Source: Onchocerca volvulus (Eukaryota > Nematoda > Chromadorea > Rhabditida > Onchocercidae). Taken from it: a stretch of 64,000 bases of DNA. A program made the position numbers and the translations under genes. This document shows positions 12,483-24,634 of this stretch, in pieces (positions within the stretch are counted from its first letter, which is position 1; the number at the start of each line of letters is the position of its first letter). The notes below the pieces were generated by a model. It was not told where the DNA came from and did no database searches. It saw only the letters and a list, made by a program, of their open reading frames with translations. The stretch covers positions 13,261,661 to 13,325,660 of the forward strand of contig HG738137.1 of assembly GCA_000499405.2 (NCBI GenBank), given 5' to 3'.

Positions 12483-14643
12483 AATTTGCTTTTATCACTT
12501 ATTCGTTTTATTCCCATTATAATTAATTTTCATTCAAACTATTTTATCTTAAAATTTACATGAATTTAAAACATTTGGCAATTCACTTAATAAGACATTA
12601 AAAAAATGTATCACAATCTATTTTGTCACTGTCAATAAAAAAAAATTTCTGAAATAATCAGATTGAAAATATTTTACGGCTTATTTGCCTTTATCGCTTA
12701 TTCATCGCTATTTTTGTTACGATCGAAAAGAAAATCGCGAGCATATGCAATAATAAATTCTTAGTCAACAAGGACAAAAAATTTTTGTTGTAATATTATA
12801 TTTTTGTTCGCCAAGTTTCATTCTTTCCTTACTAAAACCTTAGAAGTTTAATGGAAAAATACATTTTTCTATAAAATTTTCCTTTTCTTCTTTTCGTGAG
12901 AATCATTTACCTTCTTTTTCTTCCTTCATTATACTTCATATATTTATTCGTAATTATTTAAAGTTTTCCTTCTTAATTAAAAAAAATATTTTAGCCTCAC
13001 AATGATCAAACGGATGATTAATCCTTCATTGCAGAAGTATTTTTAAACGGTGTTTTTAAAGATAAGAAATAATTAAATATATTTATCAATAAAATTTATT
13101 TTCATCTAATAATGAATTTTAGAATGAATTTTTCAGAATCTATTAGAACTCAACCAATATTCATCCCTTTCATCTTTTTTCATAACTAACTCAACAAAAA
13201 TCAATTTGCAAAGATTATCTGTTTTTACAATCAAAGTGAACGATGTAAAAAGAAAAATTATTAAAAATCGAAATACTCATTTTCGAAGTCAAACTTCAAT
13301 TCAATCATTTTCCACTATAAATATGATGAATAAATAAACATAATTAAGTTATTTCAACTTTGCAGAACAGTGATTTTGAAAAAAAAAAAATTTATTGTAT
13401 AAAATTTATTGATATTGACAAAATTTTTCATCAAAGAATATGGAATTATTTAGTTTCAAGCCTCATTTTCAAATTTTATGGTTTCGGGATATTCACTTTT
13501 TTTAAATTTTAATTCTATGTACGAAATATGTTTAAATCGAATTACAAATTAAACACAATACTGATGAAGAATTTGTGATAAAAAATCCCATTTCAATAAT
13601 AAAAAATCAAAAAAGAAAGCTTGAAATAATTTATTTCAATTATAGCAAATGCTGTCCCCATATTTTTTCTTTACTTTCTACTCTTCAACATAGATTTTGA
13701 TAGCTTATTACATAATAATATCATGGTATTTGTGTTTTTAAACTACTAGATTTTAAATTTTCTAAACTAACTGGCTCCGAACTTTAATTTCAATCTAACT
13801 CTACTTGTTTTTAATTTCAATTCTTAGCATAAATTTTAAATTCTCAGCTAATTTCTTTCAATTTTCAACTTTAAATCAGCTTATTTCGAATTTTAATTTG
13901 AGACATATATTCATAATGATTAGTGATGATAATGAATACAGTCAAAAAAATTATTCATTTTTTTTTTTTTTGAGTCATTCATTCTTGGTGTTTGAATTAG
14001 TGACAAGCGATTCTGTTTAATGTAATAATCTATGATGAAATGATTTGCTATATTATTTAATCGAATTGAAAAACTCATTAAAAAATCAAAGATTATAATT
14101 AAGAGATGCGTATTTAAAATAAATGATAATTGAAAATTGCAGATTCATGAAATTTTTCAAATAAATGTTTCACTAAATTTCATTTTCAGTTTTCAATAAT
14201 CACTAAATAATCCAATAATCAGTCATTTATCAATTACAATTTGCATAGATTGAATATTTCCATTTCATCATTTCATTTTTCTTTTCTCACATTTTTTTGA
14301 TTCATTTCAATTTTTGTATTTTTTTTTTTTGCTTTTTCATAATCAAAATTGTAATCTGATAAATAAATAACATACATTTAGTGTCAAATTTCTGCAAAAT
14401 TTTCTGCACAATAAAACGGAAATATTTCTTTAAACTATTTAAATAAAACATATAAACTTTTTTTTGCACATTTCTGCTAAATTTTAAACAATTTTCGTCC
14501 TTCATCTAATTTTGCTTTTTCCATTAATACTTTTACGATTAATTGCTGAATTATTCATTTTTAGCTATCTTTTCGAAGACAAAAGACGAATATTAGTTGA
14601 ATTTAAATTCAAAAGCACAAAAAGAAATGCTTCGAAAAGAAGG
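10234..14643. other. AT-rich spacer between the zinc-finger and DRAM-like genes
   Basis: Apart from a possible additional terminal exon of the upstream gene near 10466-10551, no exon-like islands were seen. The sequence is dominated by A/T runs, with poly-A and poly-T tracts and a TA-rich repeat at 12409-12479. Small open frames, including one on the minus strand at 10684-10905, lack splice context and coding-like composition. Confidence 0.55.
12409..12479. repeat. TA dinucleotide microsatellite with an internal inverted motif
   Basis: Runs of (AT)n are interrupted by CTTAGATA and its reverse complement TATCTAAG, so the 70 bp tract can fold on itself. No gene is nearby. Confidence 0.85.
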
Positions 14644-17600
14644 ATGGTATTGAAAAAAGTTTGGATTATTCCATTACTCACAGTTATCTTTAGCTTATCG
14701 GCTTTTATTTTTTCGTAAGTTTATTATTTATCACTTATTTTGATCAAATTCTATAAAACTAAAATTTCGTGGCTTTTTTTTTATTCTGAAGAAACAAAAT
14801 TTATAGTTTTTATTTCGTTCGGAAAATCTTTATTTCAGAAGTGTTTGGAAATAACCAATTAATTAATTGAAGTAATGCATTATCTTTTCACAATATTATT
14901 TTACCAGAATTAAGTTCATTTTTATAATATCATTCATTACTTACGATGCTATTAAATCATAACCAAGAATTATTATTTTGCTTTTAATTACTTTATTCTA
15001 TTCTTGTTCCAGGATAGTTTTAGAATTTTAGGATAGCATAAAAGTTTTTGCAATTTCTAAATGGCATTGCTAATATTTGTTGAAAACGTTGCGTGAAATA
15101 AGAATAGATAATTTAAAGTAATGAAGTTTGATATATTTCTGTTGCACTTTAAAATTACGAGTACGTCATATTGATTCTCGAGAGATCCTAATTCCCGGGA
15201 GATTCTGATAAATTATATAAATATTTAGCATATGCTAAGAAATTTTGAATTGTCTTTTCTTCTAGATATATTATAGCGGTGTCAAAGGAACATGTTACAG
15301 CATTTTGGCCATATATCAGGTAAATATTATTATTTACAAATACATTTCACATAAGTAATTATTTTCAGTTGAAATCAATGTAATTATTTCGAATTCGAAT
15401 AATAGAAAGAGGCTGGACAAAAAAAAATTTTAAGTTTTTAGAGCTCACAAACTTTTTTTTGTCTCTATGATATAAATGAATTCATGATGAGCTAACAATT
15501 GTTATTTTTAATTGAAAGAAAAAAAAATTCCTTAATTTCTGAGATTTATGCTCATGCTCTGCTGCATATTTACAGTAAATTTTAAGTTTACATAATACAA
15601 ACAAATGTTTGATACATTGAGATTTGTGAAAGCTGGGAATAAAACTTCTTTTTTTATATTAATTAATTAACTAAAAATCAAAACGTTTTGCTACAATTGA
15701 CATGAAATTATCATTTATCAACATAATGCAATTGAGAAATTTATTAGACAATAATTTTGTGTTCTATTTTAGATTCAAAAAAAAAATGATCTAATTCGCA
15801 AGTTGAATTTTTCATAAGCATAATTTTATAGCAAATATGATCAATTTAATTTTTACATGATTTCATATATATATATATATATATGATTATTAGCAGTAGA
15901 ATTAATTTCGAAATTTTATTCGCAGAATGTTATGTGAGTCAGTTCCAAATTTTTTTCAATAACACATCAAATCATTTCTAATATCATTCATATCCGCTTT
16001 CATCCCAATTTACATCAAAACTTCATTGATTTTTAAATTTTTTTGGGAAAAAAAAAGTTTCAATTTTAGTGACAGTGGTACGTTGGCTCCAGAAAGTTGC
16101 ATTTTCGGACAATTTCTTAATTTGGCCGCACTTTTTTGTAACTTTCATCCTTATTTATTGTTTTATTTTATGACAATGTTTATTAGTATTTTGTAATGAT
16201 TAAAAAGTTTGTTAGTACCTTTCTTTAAAAGTATTTTATTCATACAAAAATTTAAACAAACAAGTTTTTTTTCCTTTAACTCAATGTGAATTTTATTTCG
16301 TATCCAAACTCGATAGCATCCTTTTGAAATTGGCAAGTTTATTTGAAGGCGAAAAGAAATTTCGAAAGATAAACATTAACGCAATCAGCAAAGTTTACAT
16401 TGATAATTTTTATTCATTAAAATTTTTTTGATTTTTTAGTCGCAATAAGTGTATATTTAAGGCATCGACAACTTATAGAATTTCATTGGCATCATTTAAA
16501 ACAGGTATTGTGATTTATTTGTAATAATTTGAAAAAATGAAAGGTCATTTTTCATCTTTGCGAATTCAAATAATGAAGATTTAAATATTTAAATATTTAA
16601 TTTATCAATATTTTTGTCATATAATTTATTGTCAACAGATCTTTAATTAGTTTAGATTCTTCAGTTAATGTTATAAAACTTCTGGTAATAATAATTACTA
16701 TTTAGATAATCATTTACTTTTCGCATTTTTTGCTTCGTAAAATCACTTAAATTTGATCAGTTGTCACACAAAATTTTTAAATTAAAAGATTTTGAATTTT
16801 AAATCAATCATGATGATTTAAATAAGGAATTTTTTGATAATTTTAAAAATGAGTCCATTTTGAAGTTTCATTTTATTATTAGATTTGACATTCGAATCCG
16901 TCAAAAATAATAACCAGAGTATTTGTAGATATTCGATCAATAAATTGAAATTTTAATTTCATAATTAAATGTGAAATTTGAAATTAATTGCAGAGAGCTG
17001 GAAATTGGCGGAATTATTCCACCATATTTTTATGGTTCGGATATTTCACAGCATTTGGTATCAGTCTGATCGGCAATTTTCAAGTATAGTAACACTTTTA
17101 ACTACTGATCTAATTTAACAAAATTGATAAAACACTTATAGATAATTTACCTTACATGTCAATTCGATTATTCTTGATAATTATAAGTTTCATCCTATAT
17201 TTGACTTATTATTATAACCTGGCAAACTGTTCCTCTAATCTTCGTAATTTCAATCTTTCTGATCACTGATCAAGAAAATTCCTCAAGGGAGCATCTTTTG
17301 TAACAGTAAATATGATATCTTTTCTGATATTATTCTTACATTTTTTTTCCTGCAAGTAATCAATAAATCTTACTTCTAAAATTGATAAAGGATTTAAACA
17401 AGTTTTGCAGGAAATTAACTTTAACTTTTTTTTTTTGTATAATTAATAAATCTTCATATAAAATTGATAAAAGATCTTTTATCAATAAATTTGCAGGAAA
17501 TCAACTTTAATTTTTTTTCAAATAATCAGTGAATTTAAGTTATAAAATTGATAATTTTGCAGGAGATTAATTTTATCATGGTCCATTATATAGGAGCGGT

Positions 17601-18912
17601 ATTGGCTTTTGGATGTGGTTTGATCTATACTTGGGGTCAAACTATTTTCAGTTATCGAATGCAGCCTAGGTTTGCAGAAGTTATTGTATCACATTGTCGC
17701 TTATTTCTAAGCTGTCTGTCAACTATTTTTTTCACTACTAGTAAGCATTTTTATTTTCCAATAAAATTCTTATCAATTAATCTAAGAAAGAGAAATCGTT
17801 TTTGTAGAATGAAAACCAAAGATTATTTGTTTCTTAATCTTTAATCTTTGAAATAAAAACTGGATCAAAATCGTACTTGCAAGTATTTTTTTTCCCCGAA
17901 TTTTCGCATGTCCTGATCTTTCAGAATTTCCGATAATAATTCTAATTAAGCTAACGAATAGTTCCATTATGCTTTCAATTACTTTCAGAATAAATTATTT
18001 ATCTTATACGGATAATTATCGCTTATCCTATACCTTTCATTTATATTTCATCTATTTTTGATGAATTCTATTCTGATTAAAATTTTAAAGTAAATTTTTT
18101 CAGTTACGTTCAGTTTGGACATTTATTTCATGTAGACTGTTTCTCTAAATATCAACATTGAATTATGATTTTAATGAAAAATTAGTTAATGTAAAATTGC
18201 AATTTTAATTTTAAGTGGGAATATTTGGAACAGTGCTTGGTGAGTTTCCAGAAAATTGGCTTACCTCCAAGCAAATTTATAAATGGACACCTGAAAGTCC
18301 GGTAAGTTTACGATTTTTTTAATCCTTGAGAGATTAGTAAGTTAATTTCACATACTTTGACATTTTCTTGTGAATAATTGATATGGTCATTAATTATTTC
18401 AAATTTCGTAGTAATTGACTGCGTATGATTATTTGCATATTTATAAATATGAAATTGCTGAATCCATTGAACAAATTAATGATAATTCGATTGGACAAAA
18501 AAATAATGAAAATAATAATTAAAAAAGAAGAAAAAAAAATTGATAATCGATTAAAGTACAGCATTATGTGGAACATATAATTGCCACTTGTTCGGAATGG
18601 TTGTTAGCAATTTGTTTCGAATTTTATCTTCTTACTTTTGCATTTGAACTTCGAAATGCAAACTGTCATGCACCGAAATTAAAACTCAATTTGGATCATC
18701 TCTATCAATCGTATCAATTTAATTCCAGTTCCATTGATAAAAGCAAATTGACCAGTAATGAATGTCAACCTAATTGTAATATGAATGGTAATCCAGTTAG
18801 CATATCTATATTAGGTGATTCGAAAAATAATATGAATGATTCATGTTGTTATGGTGATAATATAAAATTGCCAATTAATGTTTACTTTTTAGACAGTTCT
18901 TGCAGATTGTAA
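14644..18912 (+). CDS. DRAM/TMEM150 (Frag1/DRAM/Sfk1) family multi-pass membrane protein
   Basis: Eight exons: 14644-14714, 15266-15319, 16070-16137, 16440-16504, 16994-17083, 17563-17740, 18216-18301, 18562-18912; phases close to 320 aa. The N-terminus (MVLKKVWIIPLLTVIF) is a hydrophobic anchor. A first extracytoplasmic loop carries SDSGTLAPESCIFGQ, the family's hallmark 'P-E-S-C-I-F' region. Further membrane segments are LNLAALFFAISVYL, a segment around LWFGYFTAFGISLIG, FIMVHYIGAVLAFGCGLIY and a helix beginning ICFEFYLLTFAFE. Six membrane segments are expected for the family; the count here fits. The C-terminal 70 residues are a hydrophilic Ser/Asn-rich tail. Members sit in lysosomal, Golgi or plasma membranes; DRAM proteins promote autophagy, but the role of this worm protein is inferred only. 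An upstream in-frame extension to 14512 exists, but the chosen Met directly precedes the first membrane helix. Which vertebrate paralogue is closest cannot be decided here. Confidence 0.85.
17340..17580 (+). repeat. three tandem diverged copies of the intron 5 / exon 6 junction of the DRAM-like gene
   Basis: TTGCAG followed by GARATYAAYTTTA occurs at 17405-17423, 17491-17509 and 17557-17575. Each is preceded by AAAATTGATAA and a T-rich stretch. Only the last continues into the conserved exon; the first two reach in-frame stops within about 40 nt. The middle unit also contains an 18 bp palindrome around AGATCT. Confidence 0.8.
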
Positions 18913-20071
18913 ACATTTGATCGAATCAAATTCTTTAATTACCATCTGATTTAGAATCATTTGTAGAGTATTAATATGAATTGATTGATTAATTTGATGT
19001 TAAAATGATGCAATATTTTGAAATCTTATTATTTCATTTTTTTTGTAAAAATTTACGAATTAATCATTGATATTTATTATCGTATTCATGACGAAGTTAT
19101 TGTGAAACTAATTGTTATCAATATTTCCATATTATTAGCATTAATGTAATTTGTTGATTGCTGAGTGTAAGCTAAAAATCGATCAATCTTGTAAAATATA
19201 AGCAAAGATCGACCAATCTGTTTCTTTTTTAGATCATAAGACTAGGAAAACTTTCTAAGATTTAATTAATTGCCACATTAATTGATTGATTTAATATTTG
19301 TTCGATTAATATTAGTTCAATTTTATGTCATAATTAAATTAAATGAACAAATTTATAACATAGAGTTTATTTGTCAAGCGTATAATACGTTCTATCGTTG
19401 TATGAAAGAATATATTATGAATAATAATATGCTGTTTATCAATAAATATAACAGAAACATGCTGAAATAGTTATCAAATGAAACAGATTATCAACAAATA
19501 TAATTGAAATATGCTGCTAGCAGACATCAGTAGCTGATAATGATAACGGTTATTATAGTGATAATATGTTGTTATTTTAGATATTTTTAGCTTTGCTATA
19601 ATTTTGCTATGCTTGTTTGCCTATTTTTCTTTAACATGCATAGTCCTGGAATATACTATAGTCATTGAATTTCGCAGTTAATTTATCATTTTGTAATTAG
19701 CAATACTCTTTATTTCTGTTACACTAAAATCATGCAGTAATCATTTTGTCTTAAGTATGAAATATTCCTGAATAAATAAAATTGTAAAAGTTTCCGAATA
19801 GGTTGAATTATTTGTTGCAATATCAGCGCGTAAATCATTTTATTGAATGAATCAAAAGTTGTAAACATCATCGATTTCATCATTTAATTAATATGAAATT
19901 TTGTTTACGTTAATCTGAAAATTTTTTTAATGAAATATGACAGGAAATCATATAGGCGTTGCTTTGATTTATTTCGTTACTACGTTTTGATCATCATTTT
20001 CAAAAAATAAAACAAATAAAATAAAAGTTAAATGGTAGCAAATGAAAAAGAAAGAATCATTTTTTTCTAAC

Positions 20072-20175
20072 TAATATTCTGTCCTTATTCTAGCTTAGTT
20101 TATTTTTTTTTTGTAACTAAAAATATTTTGTCTTTATTCTAGCTTAGTTTATTATTTTCAAATAATATGACCAAA
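20072..20175. repeat. two-copy tandem duplication, 49 bp period
   Basis: GTCCTTATTCTAGCTTAGTT at 20081 recurs as GTCTTTATTCTAGCTTAGTT at 20130, with flanking TAACTAA and T-run sequence also repeated. It is non-coding. Confidence 0.8.
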
Positions 20176-20311
20176 AATTCAAAATTATAGGGCAAGCAGG
20201 ATAAAATAAGCTTATTTGGAGCTACTGAATACTAAACGGTATATGATATGAAACTTAACGTTTTAAAATATTTATGCAAATCAATTTATTTGACCAAGCA
20301 ATGAAACCGCG

Positions 20312-20480
20312 TTTATAGTACAGCGGTATCGTAGTTTACAGTATATTCTAAAATAAATTGTTGGATATTGCATTTATGATATGTCGATACAGTACGTTAC
20401 ACATATTTTTGATCAAATTGTTGAATATCTCATTTATAGTATTTCGGTATCGTACATTACAGTATATCTTGAGGTATTTG
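20312..20480. repeat. tandem array of about three 60-61 bp units
   Basis: Units begin at 20312, 20373 and 20433. Each has TTTATRRTA, a CGGTATCGTA-like core, TTACAGTATAT or TTACACATATT, and then a TTGTTGRATATYNCA segment before the next unit. The third unit is incomplete. It is diverged and non-coding. Confidence 0.75.
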
Positions 20481-21469
20481 AAATCTTTTTTTTTTTTTCT
20501 TCAACATCCAAAATGGTAGATGATATGGCTGCTAGTGAGGCAATGATCAATCGGAAAATAGAACTCATAAAAGTTGAAAATAATTCGGCAATTTTTTCGT
20601 TTTTAAATATATCCTTTAATTTGAAAATCGATTTGTCCCAGTAATACTTTAAAAAAGCAATTGGAACAGGATAATATAATCAGTAGGACAGGATAGAGTG
20701 AGATAATTTTCAATGTGCAACAAACAGAAACAAAACTAAATTTGAAAAACGAAAGGATCTGTTTTAAACAGGATATATTTCAAACAAAAAGAAAAAAGAC
20801 AAATTCATTCAATTCTATCATCTTATTACGATAAGTGATAAGTGCGATGATAAAAGAATCATTTCGTATTTCTTATACTCACTTAAAATCCCATTATATT
20901 TAGCATTATAATTTCAGTCAGTAATAATTTATTTCATATTATTAATTCAAGTATAATGTCATGAACGATTAAATTTTTTAGTTTATATCAAACAAAATGT
21001 CTAGCTTCATTGCTTTTAAATATTTTAGTTGAAATTAAAAAAACTGGAAAATTCATGAATAAAAAAAAAACTAGTAAAACTTAAAAAAATCCAAAAAATG
21101 ATAAAATTCTCGGAAAATCCACAAGAAAAATTGTATAAAAATTGAGTATGTTAATTAACAATACTGTATCCAATGCAGCTCGTATCTCTTGATATAGATG
21201 GTATCTATCGTGGGATGTCCAATATGACGATTCATATATTCATACCTAATTTTTCAAGGATTTCTTTGATCTTATCGTGAAAAATAGAAAGGTTTGGAGA
21301 ATTTTATTTTGAAAGAATTGAAGATTTCTCGGAGTAGATAAATTTTTTGTGTGATAAAGGCTTTGTTACAACATAATTTATTGCCACAGCTATGTCACAA
21401 TACAATTTATAGATGAGTATCGAAAATATACGATAATTGGGTAGGATAATCTATGATATATATATATTT

Positions 21470-21845
21470 GATAAAAAATTGAAATGTGCTGACAATCGAA
21501 ACCGCTGAAAGAAGTGACTGCTACATACTGATGAAATGTTTCACTGATCGCAAAAAAATCCTTTTTATATCGATAATCTTTGGTCTTGTAGTAGCAGTAA
21601 TTTACAATATTTAAGCCGAGTACCATGATTTACAAAGCTTTTCAAACAATGCACATGAGCTTTATTAGCAGACTGGAAGAGAATAAAAGTCTTTGCGCTC
21701 AGATATGGATAAGTTTGATTCATTTATCTGATAAATATTACAAAAATATGACAAATCTCTACCGTACACAATACTTTGATTATTTCTTCATGTCGATATT
21801 CCAAAAAATATTTCGATTTTTCTGACAAATCTTGACTATTCTATC
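21470..21845. repeat. diverged dispersed repeat (partner at 8510-8970)
   Basis: Colinear, same-orientation match to 8510-8970 through several conserved blocks (TTTTTATATCGATAATC, AATGCACA, GATATGGATAA, TTGATTATT). A (TA)n tract at 21461-21469 sits at its left border. The open frames here are within the repeat and show no domain. Confidence 0.55.
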
Positions 21846-22669
21846 ATGGAAACCGTTCCAATTAACCGGGAAAATTGCGAATCGAGAAAGGAAATTTCCT
21901 TATTGAAAATGTTATGATGGTATGAGAAAGAACAAGGAAGGAAATGGAAATAAAGTAAAATAGAAAAATGAGAGATATAGCGAAAAGTACAGAAGAGAAT
22001 AGTTTAAGAAGCCTAGAAATTAAATCAAAACCATAGCACGTTGTTGCAAACTGAATTACATGCAGAACCTAGCTATCCTTATTTGACTTTATGTACGTGA
22101 TAAGACTAATTATTGCATGGTTTTGTTGCATCCACCTGAAATGCTACCGCAGTACGAAGAGCATGCGTTTTGGCAGATGCGATTTCGGTTCATTCGTCCA
22201 TTTTATGTTGTATGTTGCTGACATGAGGGTGGTACGCGGTGCTGCATAAGGTTCCGCGGAGGTAGGTGCATGTTATATTGGAACTATGAATGCTGTGGAT
22301 GATGTTTGTTGAATTTAAATTTTGCTAGTTATGCTTGCACATCTTGTAGATTAATATGTTGAAAATCAAGTTTGTTCAGTTAGTAATAGCGAACGTGTAA
22401 GAAACGAGTGTAATTTATGAATGATATTTACTTCTGATTTCATCTTTTAATTGGAAATGCAAGCAATTTCTAACGTAAAATACGGTAGCATGCAGCATGC
22501 GAATGGTAGTCGTAGTAATATGCAGCGCAGAAGTATTGATAGTAATAGTAGTAGCGTGCAATGTAGTAAAACTAGCCAGCAGGCTTAGTGAAGGATGCTA
22601 GCTGTTGTGTATACAGAGCGAAATGTATATATGTTGTGTGTGTGTGTATATGTATGTATGTATTTTGCA

Positions 22670-22889
22670 GCATGCTTCAAGTGACAGCAACAGACAGCTT
22701 GTAGATTTCATCGTACTATCAGTCTTTTATTCGAGATATCGTGAAGATGCGGGAGGAAGAAAAGAATCGCATTTCATCCAACAGTTATTTGAGAATTTGT
22801 CCTTTGTCCCTATTTCGGAATCTAACGAGAAGTTATCGAAGAATAATAGTTCAACTAAAATATTGCTATTCTCAAAAGACCAATTTTAG
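22670..22889 (+). CDS. orphan exon-like open segment upstream of ubr-5 (uncertain)
   Basis: After a TG-rich tract, a TATTTTGCAG acceptor-like site precedes an open frame that begins HASSDSNRQLVDF and ends KDQF before TAG. The sequence has mixed composition and a charged middle (YREDAGGRKESHF). No domain was recognised and no confident partner exon was found. It could be a 5' non-coding exon of ubr-5, an exon of a separate small gene, or chance. Confidence 0.22.
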
Positions 22890-23065
22890 CATATATTACC
22901 GAAGGATAACTGTTTTCTAGAAAATGAATTCATTATTTATTTGTACTATAAGTTTGTTTATAAGCATTTTCCAAATTAATCAATATATTCTGGTAGTTGT
23001 AATCAACCGGTTCGTTCATTCCTCCTTTTCATGTAAGCAATCTGTTATATCCGTGTTAGGCAGTT

Positions 23066-23203
23066 ATGCCTATTTATGATGACGATCAATGGAATTTTCG
23101 AATTGGATGTTGCAGTTCTCTTGGATATGTATTTTATGGATATCCTGCACTTTCTCAAAAAAAATACCATTGGCAGATGGTACGTACGCCAAATTTCAGA
23201 TGA
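23066..23203 (+). CDS. possible small ORF of 45 aa or orphan exon (uncertain)
   Basis: ATG at 23066 opens a 45-codon frame with the string FRIGCCSSLGYVFYGYPALS, ending at TGA 23201-23203. A GTACGT donor-like site follows CAGATG at 23180. GC content and amino-acid mix are more protein-like than in neighbouring sequence. The minus strand of the same stretch also has a short open frame after a GTGCAG site, so the strand is not settled. No family was recognised. Confidence 0.25.
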   Translation: MPIYDDDQWNFRIGCCSSLGYVFYGYPALSQKKYHWQMVRTPNFR

Positions 23204-23794
23204 AAACATGTAATGGCGAATGGTATATTAGCATAAATTAATGTGACGTATTTGAATGGTATTACAATCAATCGATATCGAAACCATAATTAGGGGAGAC
23301 GGAAATGATATTGTGTGATCTTTAGTTTCTCAGTTAATTTAGTTTAAGTATAATTGTTTCTACTAGCACCTTTTCCCAAAATTCTATGAATCACCTATGT
23401 TTGTTAAAAAGAGCAGAGACGTCAGCGAAATTAGTGATTAAGTCTAGGAAACGGATAGTTTTAAATAAAAAAGGAATTGGACATGTTATTTAACGCCTAG
23501 TGAATTCATTTGGAAATTAAATAGGAGAGTTCTATAAAAAAAAGGGAATTTCTGTGAGCTATTTCTCCTAATTCAGAATAGCAAAGCAATTACATGGACT
23601 ATATGTTCACATCACCTATATGATACGTTCACTGAAAGATTATCATTTGAGTAGAAGTCGTATAATTCTGCAGAAAAATGGACTTTGTAGTAAATCATCG
23701 ATAAGAGGTCATATATCAGCGAAAGGAAATATGATCTATTGTCCCCGAATACTTTGCTTTACTTTATGAAATTGAATATGTATCATTTCCGCAG

Positions 23795-23888
23795 AACCAG
23801 ATCAATAATAGTAATTATCCCTTTCCCTGAAAATGAACATCATATTCTACGTCGCACAATTGTACTCATCGAGAAAAATGCTTGGTGA
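23795..23888 (+). CDS. possible orphan exon upstream of ubr-5 (uncertain)
   Basis: A TTTCCGCAG site is followed by an open frame containing SIIVIIPFPENEHHILRR, ending at a GCTTG|GTGAAA donor-like site or at the in-frame TGA that overlaps it. It may belong with the open segments at 22670 and 23066, but phases could not be joined with confidence. Confidence 0.22.
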
Positions 23889-24418
23889 AAAGTATTTTGT
23901 TTTCAGGTAATTAAAAGGGCTGGAATTTTTTAATACAAAACAGAATTTAGTTTGAAATTATATCACGACGAAGGATATCGAACTTTTGGAATCTTACAAA
24001 AGCTGCTAGTTAAAATAAGAGTAAGGTAAATTCTCTTACTTAAAATATCGTCTTCATAACCACTGATGATTCAAGTTAACTTCAAGTCCATTCTGGTGAT
24101 GATTCAAGTTAAGCTTTCGTTGACTCAATAATATCTTAGCTTAATGCGAGTGCTATAATCATTACGATATATAGTTACATCATTGAGATTAGAAATAGAT
24201 ATATTTGCCGCAAAACATTGAAAATCATTTCTCTTTTGTCAAGCTAATAGTGCATGAGCAATTATGATTGAGATGTTCCGTTGATTATCATATTTCACCA
24301 TTATTCAACTGTTTACTGAGGGATAAATATTGGATCAAGAATATATGCTTGACTAATCATCAAATATTGTTTGATTATTAAAAATATAACAATACTTTAG
24401 CAATAATAGAATTTTTGA

Positions 24419-24457
24419 ATTATTTCATACTTTTTCTAAGAAAAAGTATGAAATAAT
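24419..24457. repeat. perfect 19 bp inverted repeat with a 1-base centre
   Basis: The left arm at 24419-24437 and right arm at 24439-24457 are exact reverse complements around an A at 24438. It lies about 150 bp upstream of the ubr-5 exon 1 acceptor. Confidence 0.95.
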
Positions 24458-24600
24458 ACTTGATTGTTTGTATGTATCATTAATGAAGATGAAAAACTGA
24501 TGTGTAACTACTTTTTTTCTTTCGTTTCTCTCTTTTGCGAGTTCTTTAAGCGGTAATATGCATTTAATAAATGAATCGATAAAATTAAATTTGACATTCT

Positions 24601-24634
24601 CAGGAAGATTCGTTGTTGGGAACTGGAAAATCGT
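24601..24634 (+). promoter_or_regulatory. candidate spliced-leader acceptor and short 5' UTR of ubr-5
   Basis: GACATTCTCAG ends at 24603, and the ATG whose product matches the UBR5 N-terminus is 31 nt further on at 24635. Nematode mRNAs often receive a spliced leader at such a site. A cis-spliced upstream non-coding exon would look the same. Confidence 0.45.

Larger units (their letters stand above)
18913..24634. other. spacer upstream of ubr-5
   Basis: About 5.7 kb between the DRAM-like stop and the ubr-5 start. It contains a 49 bp tandem duplication (20072-20175), a 60 bp tandem array (20312-20480), and a copy of the dispersed repeat (21470-21845). It also has a GC-richer stretch at about 22030-22300, three orphan exon-like segments (22670-22889, 23066-23203, 23795-23888) and a near-perfect palindrome (24419-24457). 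The ubr-5 promoter should lie in the right part, but no defined element is evident. Confidence 0.5.
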
